DNA of 64,000 bases from Polytrichum commune (GCA_950295325.1 OX485807.1:11003001-11067000), one strand, 5' to 3'. Counted from the first letter of the stretch, positions 20,099 through 30,872 are shown. The notes: generated from the letters alone by a model not told the origin. A program made the numbers and translations.

Positions 20099-23000
20099 AT
20101 GCAAGGTAGGACTCGCTCACAAAAACCAAGTTTGATAGTAGGACTAGAGAAATCTACTCGAAAGAGGCGGTCCTCTAAAATCAGTGATAGATTAGAACAA
20201 GATAATGTTAGAATAGAGAGTTGTTTGAACGTCGAACCTAGGACTAGGTCAATTCTAGACACCTTAGAACTTGGAGCTCAACTTGAAGAGGAGATCACTC
20301 CCTCCAAATTGAGTGGTGAAACTTCTTCGGAAAATTACACACTTAGAGAAGAATTCCCGGTAGAAGTTGATAGGGGATTGTTGAATAGTTCACCGGTCAC
20401 CATGGCCGAGGAACGGGGGATGGATCCACCACCCATACCCCCAATTCCGCCCATACCTCCTATACCTCCAATAGACCCATTGGTTAGGCCAAGAGGCCTA
20501 CCAATTGTGGTTCCACAAAATTTAGCGGCGATGGATATGCCATCTCATCTCCCTAAATTTTATGGGACCAAGGATGAGGACCCCTCTCGGCACATGGAAC
20601 GGTATATCGAACGGTTGGCTAGCTTCCTCATAACCGACCCGGGTTATTGGTTAGTGTGGTTTCCTACCACTCTAGAGGGGGAAGCCTATGAATGGTATCG
20701 GGATCATGCCGAGGGACATTTTAGGGGATGGGAACAATTACAAAGGGAGTTTCTTAACGAATTTAGGCCGGAAGTGGGTCAAAGTACCGCATTAAGGGCA
20801 TTGTCGTCATTGAAGCAAGGAAGGGAGGAAGAAATTTCGGCTTACATTAGGAGGTTTGATTTAGTGTGCACTAGATTTGTGGGTACCATGCTCAACGACG
20901 ACACGCTAAAGCAATTTTTCATTCAAGGGTTTTTTAAGTCCGGAACTATTAGGGGTGTTCTAGAAAGGAATCCCTTGACCTTGGCGGATGCCAAGCGTGC
21001 GGCTAGAGATATTGAAAACTTGGATAAAGATCACGAAAGGCTATGGAGAAGGGAGGATGAATTGATCCCACAATTCATCCCCATACGCCCTAGGGTGGTA
21101 GCGGTAGAACCCGCTAAGTATGAGAACCAAATTCCATATGCCATTGTGGACACCGGTCCCCGACCTTTAGCGGTTAGGGAACCGGCACCTCTTTTGGCAC
21201 TACCGGCCCCTAGAACGGATCCACACTTGGAGGAGGTTGAGAGAAGACTAGGTGCTAGCCAACTAGGATTCCAAGAGGCTATGATAAAACAAATGCAAAG
21301 CCTCACGGATCAAATGTCATTAATGATCCGGAGTCAACAACCGGGGCCTCCACCCCCGGTTGAGTCGGGTAGGCATTCTTCCGGATTATGGTGTGTCCAA
21401 TGTGGCCAACCGGGCCACACGCGTCAATTTTGTAGAAGTGGACAAAACCGTGACCAAAGAGGAAACGGTAACCCACCTCAACAAAATCAACGAGGTCAAG
21501 CGCCACCTCACTATGGAAATGGAAGCAATAGAGGACCACAACCTAGAGGGCAAGGTGGCCAAAATTTAGAGAAGAAGGAATTTCATCCCTTTTGTGGAAG
21601 GTGGCACGCTCAAGGACAATGTTGGTCCGAAGGTCAAGAGTTTAATTGTAGCAATTGTGGAGGAAGTCATCCCTCGGATACGTGTCGCCAACCGGACAAA
21701 ATAATTAATGTCCCTTACCCGGTGGCTAATCCACAACAACAAGCAAGGGATAATATGCGAGGTGCTAGGCCACAAGGAGTACCGGCCAATGAACTTAGGC
21801 CACCTAACTTATACTATGACCATAGTAATGCTAGGCAAACTTTTCATCCACCGGCGGGCTTGCAAACTACAACCGGTTACATTCCAATACAAAATAGACA
21901 AGGAGTTCCACCTAATGGTAGTAACGGGAGACAAGCGCCTCCAACGGATCCGGGACCATCTAACTCCCAAGATGTTAGGTTCATGGATGGAGTGTTGGAG
22001 GCCACATGTGATGACATGCTTCCTCTCCCAACGAGAATTGGAGAGGAGCAAAGTCAATGGCCTCCTCACACCAATGCTATTACATATGAGTTAGTGAAGG
22101 GTAAGGGTGTGGTTGAAGAAGCACCTGCACTAGCGGTAACTACTAGGGCTAGGAGAGGGGATGCCCCGTTGGAGGTAGGAATAGGAGAGCAAGGAAATTA
22201 CTCTTCGGATGAAGAGATTAATCTCTCCGAGTTGGATAGGGTAGCTAGAAGAGCTACTAAGGATGTGGAGAGGGAAAATATAATTTTACAAGATAGGGAG
22301 AGGACTAATGCGGTAAATGACTTGGATAATAGCGATGTGGGTGAATGGGAAGGACCGGGGGTTCCCGTAGACGAATTCGACGTAGTGGGTAATTCTAAGG
22401 TGGAAAGATCTACCGGGTACGACTTGTGGGCGGACCTTAGTACACTCAAGGCGGATATTACTTTCGGCCAACTATTGGAAATTTCACCCACGGCAAGGAA
22501 AACATTAAAGGAGGGAATGCCGGTACACAAGAGGATGAGGAAGGTGAAAGCTAAAATAGCCGCTAGGATCCAATCACAAGGTGGAAGAGACGTGAAAGCT
22601 ATAGAAATAGAAGTTGTTATAGTAGATAAGGTGGTTCCTAATGTGCTAGTCGACGGAGGGAGTAGTCTAAATATACTACCGGAGGATACTATGAAAAAAT
22701 TGGGACTTGGACTCACGGGGCCTTCACCTTTGGTCATAAATATGGCAAATCAAAGTTCGACTACGCCTTTGGGGATGATCAAGGATTGTAGAATGACTAC
22801 GGGAGGTGAGGAGTACTTGGTCACCTTCCATGTCATTAAAATGCACTCCAACAAGGACACCTTCCCCATTTTGCTAGGTAGGCCTTGGTTGCGGATGGCG
22901 AATGCTATGGTCAATTGGGGTGGACCTAAACCATCCATCACTTATGGTCCGGAGGGTAATAGGGTCATAGTGTCCATTGGTTCATTAGAAGGATGGATGA

Positions 23001-23146
23001 AGAAGGAGATGTATTTGCCATTGGAGAAGGAAATTGATGACTTAAACGAGAATGAGATTGGCAAGGCATTGGTGGGAGTCGTCCATCCCGAAGGTCAAAG
23101 GGTTGTTATAGATTCGGGCTCGGGAAGTCTAGGTCCTAATTTTTAA
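20099..23146 (+). CDS. gag-pro: Gypsy gag-protease polyprotein, 1,015 aa
   Basis: Basic N-terminus, an (IPP)n run near residues 112-125, and a retrotransposon gag capsid domain at about 140-310 (FYGTKDEDPSRHMERY through the EISAYIRRF region). A CCHC zinc knuckle follows near 430 (CVQCGQPGHTRQFC), with a Cys/His cluster near 520 including CSNCGGSHPSDTC. A Pro/Gln/Asn-rich linker leads to an aspartic protease near 835-940 with VLVDGGSSLNILP and LLGRPWLR. Gag forms the particle in which reverse transcription occurs; the protease cleaves the polyproteins. The frame ends at TAA and continues open beyond it in the same frame into pol. Confidence 0.92.
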   Translation: MQGRTRSQKPSLIVGLEKSTRKRRSSKISDRLEQDNVRIESCLNVEPRTRSILDTLELGAQLEEEITPSKLSGETSSENYTLREEFPVEVDRGLLNSSPVTMAEERGMDPPPIPPIPPIPPIPPIDPLVRPRGLPIVVPQNLAAMDMPSHLPKFYGTKDEDPSRHMERYIERLASFLITDPGYWLVWFPTTLEGEAYEWYRDHAEGHFRGWEQLQREFLNEFRPEVGQSTALRALSSLKQGREEEISAYIRRFDLVCTRFVGTMLNDDTLKQFFIQGFFKSGTIRGVLERNPLTLADAKRAARDIENLDKDHERLWRREDELIPQFIPIRPRVVAVEPAKYENQIPYAIVDTGPRPLAVREPAPLLALPAPRTDPHLEEVERRLGASQLGFQEAMIKQMQSLTDQMSLMIRSQQPGPPPPVESGRHSSGLWCVQCGQPGHTRQFCRSGQNRDQRGNGNPPQQNQRGQAPPHYGNGSNRGPQPRGQGGQNLEKKEFHPFCGRWHAQGQCWSEGQEFNCSNCGGSHPSDTCRQPDKIINVPYPVANPQQQARDNMRGARPQGVPANELRPPNLYYDHSNARQTFHPPAGLQTTTGYIPIQNRQGVPPNGSNGRQAPPTDPGPSNSQDVRFMDGVLEATCDDMLPLPTRIGEEQSQWPPHTNAITYELVKGKGVVEEAPALAVTTRARRGDAPLEVGIGEQGNYSSDEEINLSELDRVARRATKDVERENIILQDRERTNAVNDLDNSDVGEWEGPGVPVDEFDVVGNSKVERSTGYDLWADLSTLKADITFGQLLEISPTARKTLKEGMPVHKRMRKVKAKIAARIQSQGGRDVKAIEIEVVIVDKVVPNVLVDGGSSLNILPEDTMKKLGLGLTGPSPLVINMANQSSTTPLGMIKDCRMTTGGEEYLVTFHVIKMHSNKDTFPILLGRPWLRMANAMVNWGGPKPSITYGPEGNRVIVSIGSLEGWMKKEMYLPLEKEIDDLNENEIGKALVGVVHPEGQRVVIDSGSGSLGPNF

Positions 23147-23212
23147 AATTATGGGGATAATGGGGATTATGCCCAATGGCTAAGGGAGTACCCCGAGTCC
23201 GAGGTTGATGTA

Positions 23213-25243
23213 ATGGTTACATTTCACCAAGTAGGCTTAGGGAGTGAATTTCCTAGTGTTAGTTTAGGAGAGGGCTCATTGTTGGAGCCATGTGAGGTGC
23301 TCACCGAGGAAGAGTGGGTTAGCGGTGGGTTAACACCTTGGGTAGATGACGTGGAAGAGGGTGAGGTTAGTTTAATTCATGTAGATGGGACTCAAGAGGA
23401 GGATGTGATTATTGAGTCATCGAAATTGGAGGAGCCTTTACATTTCAAGACCACGTCTACGGGGATAGTTGTAGGTCAAGATGTGAAAGATTACCCCAAT
23501 GTGCCTTCCGATTGGTATCGGAACAAAGAGGAGCAAGCACATGTGTCGGAAGCGGATTGGCGGTACGTGGATGTGAAATTAAAGAATGGAAAAACCCGAC
23601 AAATGAAGATGGGCTCCAAATTGGGGGAGAAAGAGGTTAGGGAGTATAGCAATTTGGTGGATGAGTTTAGTGATACTTTTGCATGGTCCTACGATGAGCT
23701 TAAGGGAATTCCTAGGGAAATGGTACAGCACCGGATTCCTTTAATTCCGGGGGCGAGGCCAATTAGACAAAAGGAGAGGAGGATGAATCCTCAATTGCAA
23801 TTGTTGGTGAAAGCGGAATTGGAAAGGTTATTGAAGGCCGGGTTTATCAAGCCGGTGGAAATCACGGATTGGGTTTCTCCTATGGTCTTAGTAAAGAAAA
23901 AAAATGGGAAATTAAGGGTTTGTGTCGACTATAGGAAATTGAATTCGTGCACACAAAAGGATCACTTCCCCTTACCTTTTATCACCTTGTTGCTTGAGGA
24001 GGTTGGAGGTCATTCGCGATATACCTTTATGGATGGGTATGCGGGTTATAATCAAATTTCCATAGCCCTCCAAGATATCCATAAAACGGCTTTTACTACA
24101 CCTTGGGGTACTTTTGTGTGGGTAGTGATGCCATTTGGGTTATGTAATGCCCCGGCTACTTTCCAACGATTAGTAATGTATATCTTCACCGACTTGTTGT
24201 TCAAATCCATGACCGTCTTTGTGGACGATTTTAGCACACAAAGTAATGTGGATGATCACCTACATTGTGTTAGGGAGGCATTGGTTAGGTGTAGGAAGAT
24301 GAGGTTAGCATTGAACCCGGATAAGACATTTTTGGGAGTGAATAAGGGAGTGTTGTTGGGTTATGTTGTTAGTGAGAAAGGTAGAGAACCCGATCCGGAT
24401 AAGATTGCGGCCATAAGCGACTTGGCAACTCCAACCAATTCCAAGGGGATCTCTAAGTTGTTAGGACATGTGGGATGGTACCGGGAACTTATTCCTAATT
24501 TTTCAAAGATAGCGGTGCCCATTACCCATTTGCTCAAAAAGGATGTCAAATTCGAGTGGACGGATGCTTGTCAAAAAGCCTTTGAGGAATTGCGGGATAG
24601 GTTGAGCACCTATCCGGTGTTGATACCACCCAATTGGGGTAAACCTTTTCACGTCTATTGTGATGCTAGTAATGTGGCAATAGGGAGTGCGCTTTGTCAA
24701 GCAACGGGAGAAAAAGAGAAGGATCAACCTATAGCTTATGCGAGTAAGCAATTGACCCCCGCCGAAAGAAACTACTCTACAACGGAGAGGGAGTGCCTAG
24801 CCATGGTGTTTTCCGTTAAAAAGTTTAGGCATTACCTCATGTGCAACCCGGTTGTATTTTTTGTTGACCACATGGCTATCAAGTATCTAATTAACAAGGC
24901 GGAGTTAAGTGGTAGGTTAGCTAGGTGGGTTTTGTTATTAGAAGAATTCGACTACACGGTGGAATATAAACCGGGTCGTATGCATTTACAAGCGGACCAC
25001 TTGTCTAGGTTGTCGGAGGAGATAGGAAAAAATCCGGTAAATGATATGTTAGTAGATGATAGCCTCTTTGTGGTCACTTCTACACCGGAGTGGTATGCGG
25101 GCATAGTGGAATTTCTAACAACCCACAAGTTGTCCAAAGAGTGGACAAAAGAAGAGAGAAGGAAGGTGAGGGTAAATAGTAGGCAATTTGTTGTAGTGGG
25201 CCATAGGTTGTTTAGAAGGGGGTCCGATGGTATTTTACGATGA
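23213..25243 (+). CDS. pol: Gypsy pol part 1: reverse transcriptase and RNase H
   Basis: In the same frame as gag-pro. The frame is open from 23147, straight after the gag-pro stop; the first ATG is 23213. Reverse transcriptase motifs appear in order: WVSPMVLVKKKNGKLRVCVDYRKLN, PFITLLLEEVGG, YTFMDGYAGYNQI, MPFGLCNAPATFQ and the catalytic FVDDF (family form Y/F-x-D-D). RNase H follows with HVYCDASNVAIGSALCQ, TERECLAMVFSVKKFRHYL and the ADHLSR end. Translation requires reading through or recoding the TAA at 23144-23146, or separate initiation. The frame stops at TGA (25241-25243) right at the start of integrase. Confidence 0.92.
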   Translation: MVTFHQVGLGSEFPSVSLGEGSLLEPCEVLTEEEWVSGGLTPWVDDVEEGEVSLIHVDGTQEEDVIIESSKLEEPLHFKTTSTGIVVGQDVKDYPNVPSDWYRNKEEQAHVSEADWRYVDVKLKNGKTRQMKMGSKLGEKEVREYSNLVDEFSDTFAWSYDELKGIPREMVQHRIPLIPGARPIRQKERRMNPQLQLLVKAELERLLKAGFIKPVEITDWVSPMVLVKKKNGKLRVCVDYRKLNSCTQKDHFPLPFITLLLEEVGGHSRYTFMDGYAGYNQISIALQDIHKTAFTTPWGTFVWVVMPFGLCNAPATFQRLVMYIFTDLLFKSMTVFVDDFSTQSNVDDHLHCVREALVRCRKMRLALNPDKTFLGVNKGVLLGYVVSEKGREPDPDKIAAISDLATPTNSKGISKLLGHVGWYRELIPNFSKIAVPITHLLKKDVKFEWTDACQKAFEELRDRLSTYPVLIPPNWGKPFHVYCDASNVAIGSALCQATGEKEKDQPIAYASKQLTPAERNYSTTERECLAMVFSVKKFRHYLMCNPVVFFVDHMAIKYLINKAELSGRLARWVLLLEEFDYTVEYKPGRMHLQADHLSRLSEEIGKNPVNDMLVDDSLFVVTSTPEWYAGIVEFLTTHKLSKEWTKEERRKVRVNSRQFVVVGHRLFRRGSDGILR

Positions 25244-26338
25244 TGCGTGTCAAAAACGGAGGTTGAAGCGATTTTAATCGCTTGCCACGATAGCGCTTGC
25301 GGCGGTCACTTCTCAGGTCAACTCACCGGGCAAAAAGTACTTAGAGCGGGCTACTTTTGGCCTACACTATTTAAGGACGCCCATGACTATGTAAGGAAAT
25401 GCGACGCTTGCCAACGGTATGCCCGAAACGACCTTAGAATGGAGATGCCTTTACATGTATCATTACCCTTAATTCCTTTCGAAAAATGGGGCATCGACTA
25501 TGTGGATGAGGTCCATCTCCAATCTTCAAAAGGAATGAAATATATTGTGGTGGCAACCGAGTACCTCACCAAGTGGGCGGAAGCCAAAGCGGTGAAGACC
25601 GACACGGCGGAACACGCGGCAACATTTATGTACGAAAACATAATTTCGCGGTTCGGGGTGCCGAAGATCCTAGTAAGCGATAGGGGTACTCACTTTTTGA
25701 ATGACTTGATTCGAGAGATGACAGAGAAATTTAAAATTGATCACCGGAAGACTACTCCCTACCACCCACAAACCAATGGACAAACGGAAAGGGTTAACGG
25801 AATTTTGGTGAGTATACTACGCAAGACGGTTATAGACTCGAAGCGGGATTGGGATACGAAACTAACGGCGGCACTTTGGGCATACCGTACAACCTATAAG
25901 GTAACTACGCGTGCTACACCATTTTCCTTAGTCTATGGTCTTGAAGCGACACTACCAATCGAATATGAAGTCGAGTCACTTAGGGTGGCCGTGAGTACGA
26001 GACTTACCGAAAGTCAATCCTTACGAAATCGACTAACCGATTTGGAAGCACTTGACGAAGGGAGGAGAATGGCGGCTCAACATATTGAGGCAACCCAAAG
26101 AAGGAGAAAGATTACTTTCGACAAACGACATAAGAGAAGGGCCCTAACACCGGGAATGATGGTCATGATTCAAGACGCACGAAAGCTTGAATTTCCGGCG
26201 AAATTCAATGCGGTATGGTTAGGACCTTACCTTGTCTATGAGGTCTTTCCTAATAATTCAATTCAATTGGAAACGTTGAATGGTGAGCTCTTTCCTACCC
26301 GTACATCGGGAAGTAGATGTAAGGAGTACCGAGCTTGA
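25244..26338 (+). CDS. pol: Gypsy pol part 2: integrase, cut off by an in-frame TGA
   Basis: Continues the same frame immediately after TGA at 25241-25243, with no ATG near its start. The zinc-binding HHCC motif is present (CGGHFSG through KCDACQRYA). The catalytic triad is visible as D in WGIDYVDEV, D in LVSDRGTHF and E in QTNGQTERVNG. A C-terminal domain (GMMVMIQDARKLEFPAKFNAVWLGPYLVYEV) resembles the GPY/F module. No frameshift is visible, so a single nonsense codon separates an otherwise complete integrase from reverse transcriptase. Unless the stop is suppressed, this copy cannot make its own integrase but could be mobilised in trans. Confidence 0.9.
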   Translation, partial: CVSKTEVEAILIACHDSACGGHFSGQLTGQKVLRAGYFWPTLFKDAHDYVRKCDACQRYARNDLRMEMPLHVSLPLIPFEKWGIDYVDEVHLQSSKGMKYIVVATEYLTKWAEAKAVKTDTAEHAATFMYENIISRFGVPKILVSDRGTHFLNDLIREMTEKFKIDHRKTTPYHPQTNGQTERVNGILVSILRKTVIDSKRDWDTKLTAALWAYRTTYKVTTRATPFSLVYGLEATLPIEYEVESLRVAVSTRLTESQSLRNRLTDLEALDEGRRMAAQHIEATQRRRKITFDKRHKRRALTPGMMVMIQDARKLEFPAKFNAVWLGPYLVYEVFPNNSIQLETLNGELFPTRTSGSRCKEYRA

Positions 26339-26399
26339 CTAGGCAACTTACCCTTGGAGCAAGAGATGTTTGGATTCATCCCCCGATGGTCGCCAATTA

Positions 26400-28547
26400 T
26401 GTGAGCCCAAAAGGGTGCCCACATTTAGTCTTAGACCCTTGAAACGTTAGTTGATGCACTTTGAAGTAGCATGTTACTTCACAAAAATATAAAAAGAGTG
26501 AAATGTTAGTCTTAGAAGTACCATGTTGTAAGAGGCTAGGATGTGAGTTGTTATTGTGTTTTTACCTTCGGAAGGATTTGAGTGAATGAGGATAGGTAAG
26601 GAGAACTTGGATTGAGTAGTTAGTGAGTAGGCTAGTACAAATGGATGGAGACAACCAAAGTGACTCAAGAGGCAAGTGCATTCGAATTGGGATGAATGGA
26701 GGATCACATGGAACGCACAAGTGGACCATCTCATCATGGCCACTTAATGGGGAAGGCCCAAGCAAGAATGCAAGGTGGAGGATAAGCAAATTCTCAAAGC
26801 ACCAATCAAATCACGAGTTAAGCATCGTGGTTTGAATTAAGTGGTGAGCGACGATTTGGGAAAGTAAGGGGAGAAAGTTATGGCGGCGGAAAGCGAAGGA
26901 GGCTAAGTTTGGGTTGAAGCATCCCAAGTTTGGTAAAGTGTGGTAGGTAGAAAGCCAAGGCTAGTTAAATGTTCGAATTAGGATCCTTGTTGATCATTTG
27001 AGGGAGGAAGGCTTAGAAGATAGGATTGGCGCCTACTAAGTAGGAGGAAATCTCAAGGGCTTATCGTGAGCCTTGAGGATGCTCACCCCCTCAAGCTTAC
27101 TATATAATCCCTCATTCTTCCCTCACTCATCCTCTCTTTCCTTTGTGCTCCAAGGCACCCCACGAGTTATAAGTGTGGGTGTGGGAAGCCATATTGGAGC
27201 ACATGTGTGTGCTTAGTTTTTAGTTTGAGAGCCAAGGCTTGTTAGCCTTGAAGAGGGCTTGACCTCTTGGTAGAATTAGTGTTGACGTGAAGGATTTTAA
27301 AGTTAATTCATGATTCCAATTTGTGGTACTTAAAGTTCATGTTTTGAATACACGTGGTTGCAAGTTCCATGTTTAAGAGTTGAGCACTTGATGTTGTGAT
27401 GAGTGCAAAAATATACTTGTGTGGATTAGTTAGTCTTAGTGAAGTTAGGAAATTCTCTCTCCCCCTCTCCTCTCTAGGATTTTAGGATCTTAGGATTAGA
27501 GAAGAATTGTGTGATTAGAAAGGGGTTGTTAGTAGAATTAGGGAAATTAGGTAGGAAGATTAGTTAAGGGCTTGAATAATTAGTGAGGTAGTTGGGGATT
27601 ACAACTACAAAGTTGTGGGTTCATGAAGGAGCTGGGTTTATGAAGGAGCTGGGTTTGTTTAGTTAGAAAGTAAAGAGCTGGGTTTATGAAGGACCTGGGT
27701 TTGTTTAGTTAGAAGCTAAGGAGCTGGGTTCATGAAGGAGCTGGGTTTGTTTAGTTAGAAGCTAAGAAGCTGGGTTTATGAAGGAGCTGGGTTTATGAAG
27801 GAGCTAGGTTTATGTAATTAGAAAGTAAAGAGATGGGTTCATGAAGGAGCTTAGTAGATAGCCTACCTAATTAGCTCATAGACAAGTAGTTAGTTACATT
27901 ATGCTAGTTAGTGTTATGTGTGGCTTTCACAAGTAAATGTATTTGAGATTGACTATAGAGAATAGTGTTTTTTTTAACACTTGCATCCTCTCTTTAAAAA
28001 TAAACCACGTGCACAACTTAATGGAGAATGTGGAGCACTCTCGCGATGGCAAGACAAAGGAAGCAAAGACCAAAGGTGCGAGGGAGAGATTGACATAAGT
28101 CACATAAGTATTTCTTAATACTTAAAGGCTTATGTACGGTATGGAGACACCAAGTGAGACCTCTTATAGTAGCGATACGGAATACACAAGTGATAGTTCA
28201 AGTGGTAGTATAGAGTCAACGGCACGGACTCCATTTAGGAGAGGGATATCCTTAAGGGCTTGTGTAGCTAAAGCAGCCGGATGGACGTTAGAAGCAAACA
28301 AAGACAAAATAGCACCCGAGCATAAGGAGGTTAAAATAACATAGTTAACTTGTGCATTCTCCACATACGTATTGAAATCGTACATTGAGTTGTTAAAAGT
28401 GAAATTCCAGTTAAATCCAAGACCATTTGAAGGGTGAACCTTGCACTATGGACTCATCCAAGTCCAAATCCAATACCGCGGAGGAATGTGAGCCCAAACC
28501 CACTACTCGGACTACGGACGCTTAAGGGTGGGGGGTTTGGCCTCACA
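26400..28547 (+). repeat. 3' LTR
   Basis: Same length and landmarks as the 5' LTR, with no insertions or deletions between them (constant 9,358-bp offset). The minisatellite is at 27616-27858. Confidence 0.93.
28132..28344 (+). CDS. Conserved small LTR-borne ORF, 70 aa (3' LTR copy)
   Basis: Identical translation to the 18774-18986 ORF. As part of the 3' LTR it could also be transcribed from this LTR's own promoter into the flanking Harbinger sequence. Confidence 0.58.
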   Translation: MYGMETPSETSYSSDTEYTSDSSSGSIESTARTPFRRGISLRACVAKAAGWTLEANKDKIAPEHKEVKIT

Positions 28548-29049
28548 TAATTGCATCCACTTCAATGGGTTGGTTCAAATCCAAACCAGTCGGCTCACTG
28601 GGACCTCCAACATGTTCAGCGTCAACATCCTCCTGTGAATCTCCAACATCTATTGCACCTTGGATACCTTGGGTTTTAGGTGTTCGACCCCATATTCTAT
28701 CGCATGTATCAAACCAAATCCATATGGAGGGTGTGCCACCTGTTGTACTTTTCCCCTTTTTCTCTGCTTTCCATTTTTTCTTCAAACTGTCAATTTTTGA
28801 AATTAAGTTATTCCTATTGAATTGCACCTTTCCCCTTTCATTGAACACAAGTAACATTGTTTGCCATTAAGACTTACCTATGGGATTATAGTTTTGACCT
28901 ATGTATTTCTCCTCATACATAGACAACAAAATCTCTATCAACGAATCAGTCCAAACTACTCCACGACTTAACAAAGGCTCGGAATCATCGGTGTTACCCC
29001 GACCTTCACCTCGACCACCTCTACCTCTACCTCTACCAACATTAGCCAT
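28548..29049 (-). pseudogene. Harbinger ORF1 (SANT/trihelix-like), 5' part
   Basis: ATG at 29049 opens a Gly/Arg-rich N-terminus (GRGRGRGGRGEGRG) followed by WTDSLIEILLSMYEEKYIGQ, the first helix of the Myb/SANT-like domain of plant PIF/Harbinger ORF1 proteins. A donor-like ATAG-GTAAGT follows at 28877-28872. The downstream frame (28857 to 28548) gives NRNNLISKIDSLKKKWKAEKKG and TPSIWIWFDTCDRIWGRTPKTQG, ending LDLNQPIEVDA at the LTR. The exon phase at this donor (phase 1) finds no in-phase acceptor, so an additional frameshift is likely. The remaining 3' part lies at 16584-17041. Confidence 0.75.
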
Positions 29050-29397
29050 GTTTGAACAATAATGACTTTCAATAACAATATTAGTTTAGGGTTGCTTTAT
29101 ATACATAAGTGTGATTCTCACTTTTGAAAAAAAGAATGTAAAAATGTCATATATAAAAAAAGATACATAAAAATATATATAAAAGTAAAGATAAAATATA
29201 TACCTATAAAAAAACTTATATATAAACTAAAAGACTCATATCTAAAAAAAAACTTATATCTAAGATTAATTATCTAATAAATAACTTATGTCTAACACTA
29301 ATTATCAAATAATTGAAACTCATGAATCAATTAGGTGATGTTTATGACAGTTTTTTTCAAAAAAAATTCACTTCAACGATAAGAGCGTGCCAAAACA

Positions 29398-30633
29398 ATG
29401 GATCTTGATATTCGTGACTTTCAAAATGACAATGAGGTGTATCCAATATTATACATAATTTGGATACTTGCATGTGTGAGGAGTTTGAGACAAAGACGAA
29501 GAAATGTACATCTTCCAAGAGAATGGTGGGTTTTTCCTAGATCGTTGCATCGATGGACAGCAATGTACAACAATGTTTACAACATGAATGAAGGAGTGAG
29601 GGACAGATTGTGGATTCGCGACTTTCGGATGAAGTATGTTACATTCTTGGAGTTGGTTGAGGTTTTAAGGCCATACATTCAACATCAACACACACGATAC
29701 AGAGAAGCACTTCCAGTCACAAAAGCAGTAGCCATGGTATTACACAAATTGGCAAAAGGTCTCGATAATGTGGAGGTGGGTGAAATATTTGCATGCGGGA
29801 GTTCCACTGTGTACAAGTACACTTTATTAATATGTCATGCATTGGCCGATAAGGACAAATTGTTAAAAACATATATCAGCTTACCTTCAGGTGCTAGGCT
29901 TGCCAATATCATAGCAGGCTTCCACAATATCACTGGGCTACCAAATATGTGTGGGGCAATAGACGGAACACATTGCAAATTAAATCGGAAACCACCACAA
30001 TCATTTATCCCAAGTGATTATTGGTGTAGACATGATATTTATAGTGTTTTACTGCAAGGTGTGTGTGATAGTGAGAAGATTTTTTGGGATGTATGTGTGA
30101 GAGCTCCAGGAGGGACACATGACGCGGCTCACTTAAGGCAATCTTCTTTCTACAATAAATTGATGAGGAAGGAAATATTGCAAGAACATGTTATCACAAT
30201 TGGCAGACAACGAATCTTACCATATGTAGTGGGTGACGTTGCTTATCCTATCTTGACACAAATTCAGAAGCCTTTTAATGCAAGAACGACAGGAAATGCT
30301 GATCAAAATGCATATGACGAGAACATGAGGAGAGGACGAACGACAATTGAGAACGCATTTGGAATATTGAAAAACAAATGGTCCATTCTTAAAAATATAA
30401 ATGTGGGGGTACAATATGCTCCTCTTATAATGGTTGCTTGTTGTGTTTTACACAACTTTTGTCGTATTAAAAACGATACTAGAGTTGTGGAAGGAGAAGA
30501 ATTGGAAGATGCAACATTGAACGACATCAACCCAAACAGACCTAGACAACCTCTATCCGAGCAAGCTACATCTAGAGCAGGCAATAGGATAAGAGACAGT
30601 TTATTTAGTTATTGGGAGGAAAATTTGAAATGA
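29398..30633 (+). CDS. PIF/Harbinger DDE transposase, 411 aa
   Basis: Uninterrupted frame from ATG to TGA. The N-terminal half has a helical DNA-binding-type region (YREALPVTKAVAMVLHKLAKG, FACGSSTVYKYT, typical of DDE_Tnp_4 proteins). Catalytic residues are visible as D189 in CGAIDGTH, D280 in VVGDVAYP and E318 in RTTIENAFGILKNKW; family landmarks APGGTHDAAHL and CCVLHNFC are also present. It catalyses cut-and-paste excision and integration at TTA/TAA. No lesion is visible, so it may be functional, but its partner ORF1 in this copy is destroyed. It could act on related elements in trans. Confidence 0.92.
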   Translation: MDLDIRDFQNDNEVYPILYIIWILACVRSLRQRRRNVHLPREWWVFPRSLHRWTAMYNNVYNMNEGVRDRLWIRDFRMKYVTFLELVEVLRPYIQHQHTRYREALPVTKAVAMVLHKLAKGLDNVEVGEIFACGSSTVYKYTLLICHALADKDKLLKTYISLPSGARLANIIAGFHNITGLPNMCGAIDGTHCKLNRKPPQSFIPSDYWCRHDIYSVLLQGVCDSEKIFWDVCVRAPGGTHDAAHLRQSSFYNKLMRKEILQEHVITIGRQRILPYVVGDVAYPILTQIQKPFNARTTGNADQNAYDENMRRGRTTIENAFGILKNKWSILKNINVGVQYAPLIMVACCVLHNFCRIKNDTRVVEGEELEDATLNDINPNRPRQPLSEQATSRAGNRIRDSLFSYWEENLK

Positions 30634-30810
30634 ATTTGATTTTATATTTGCATAAAACATTGAGAGGATATTGATGTATTTTACCTTATACTAATTGATT
30701 GTAATGGTTACTAATAAATTGTTGGTGTTATTAGGGTTGTTTATCTTAATTACATGTTGATTTCATCACATCTAGGGCCGAATATCATCGAGTTCTAGGC
30801 TTTAGACTTT

Positions 30811-30872
30811 AAATTACTTGGGTGGCTAGCTAACCCAATTTTAATTTTTAATTTTTTGAGCAAACAAAGTCA
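30811..30872. repeat. Inner inverted repeat of the Harbinger element, right arm
   Basis: Reverse complement matches 16182-16243, for example ACTTGGGTGGCTAGC and GAGCAAACAAAGTCAA. Confidence 0.8.

Larger units (their letters stand above)
17042..28547 (+). mobile_element. Full-length Ty3/Gypsy LTR retrotransposon (11.5 kb)
   Basis: Two 2,148-bp LTRs at a constant offset of 9,358 bp, a PBS-like site, gag-protease, reverse transcriptase-RNase H and integrase in the order that defines Ty3/Gypsy. No chromodomain is evident. The protease has VDGG in place of the usual D-T/S-G, a form seen in plant Tat/Athila-type elements. The LTRs showed no difference in the stretches I compared and encode identical ORFs, so insertion was recent. 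The coding region is one frame broken by two stops (TAA at 23144-23146 and TGA at 25241-25243). No clean target duplication was found: flanks are TATATG and TAATTG. Confidence 0.93.

Noticed and set aside
21708-22737. Several long frames overlapping gag-pro on both strands
   Set aside because: They are shadows of the gag-pro frame, which alone shows domain motifs.
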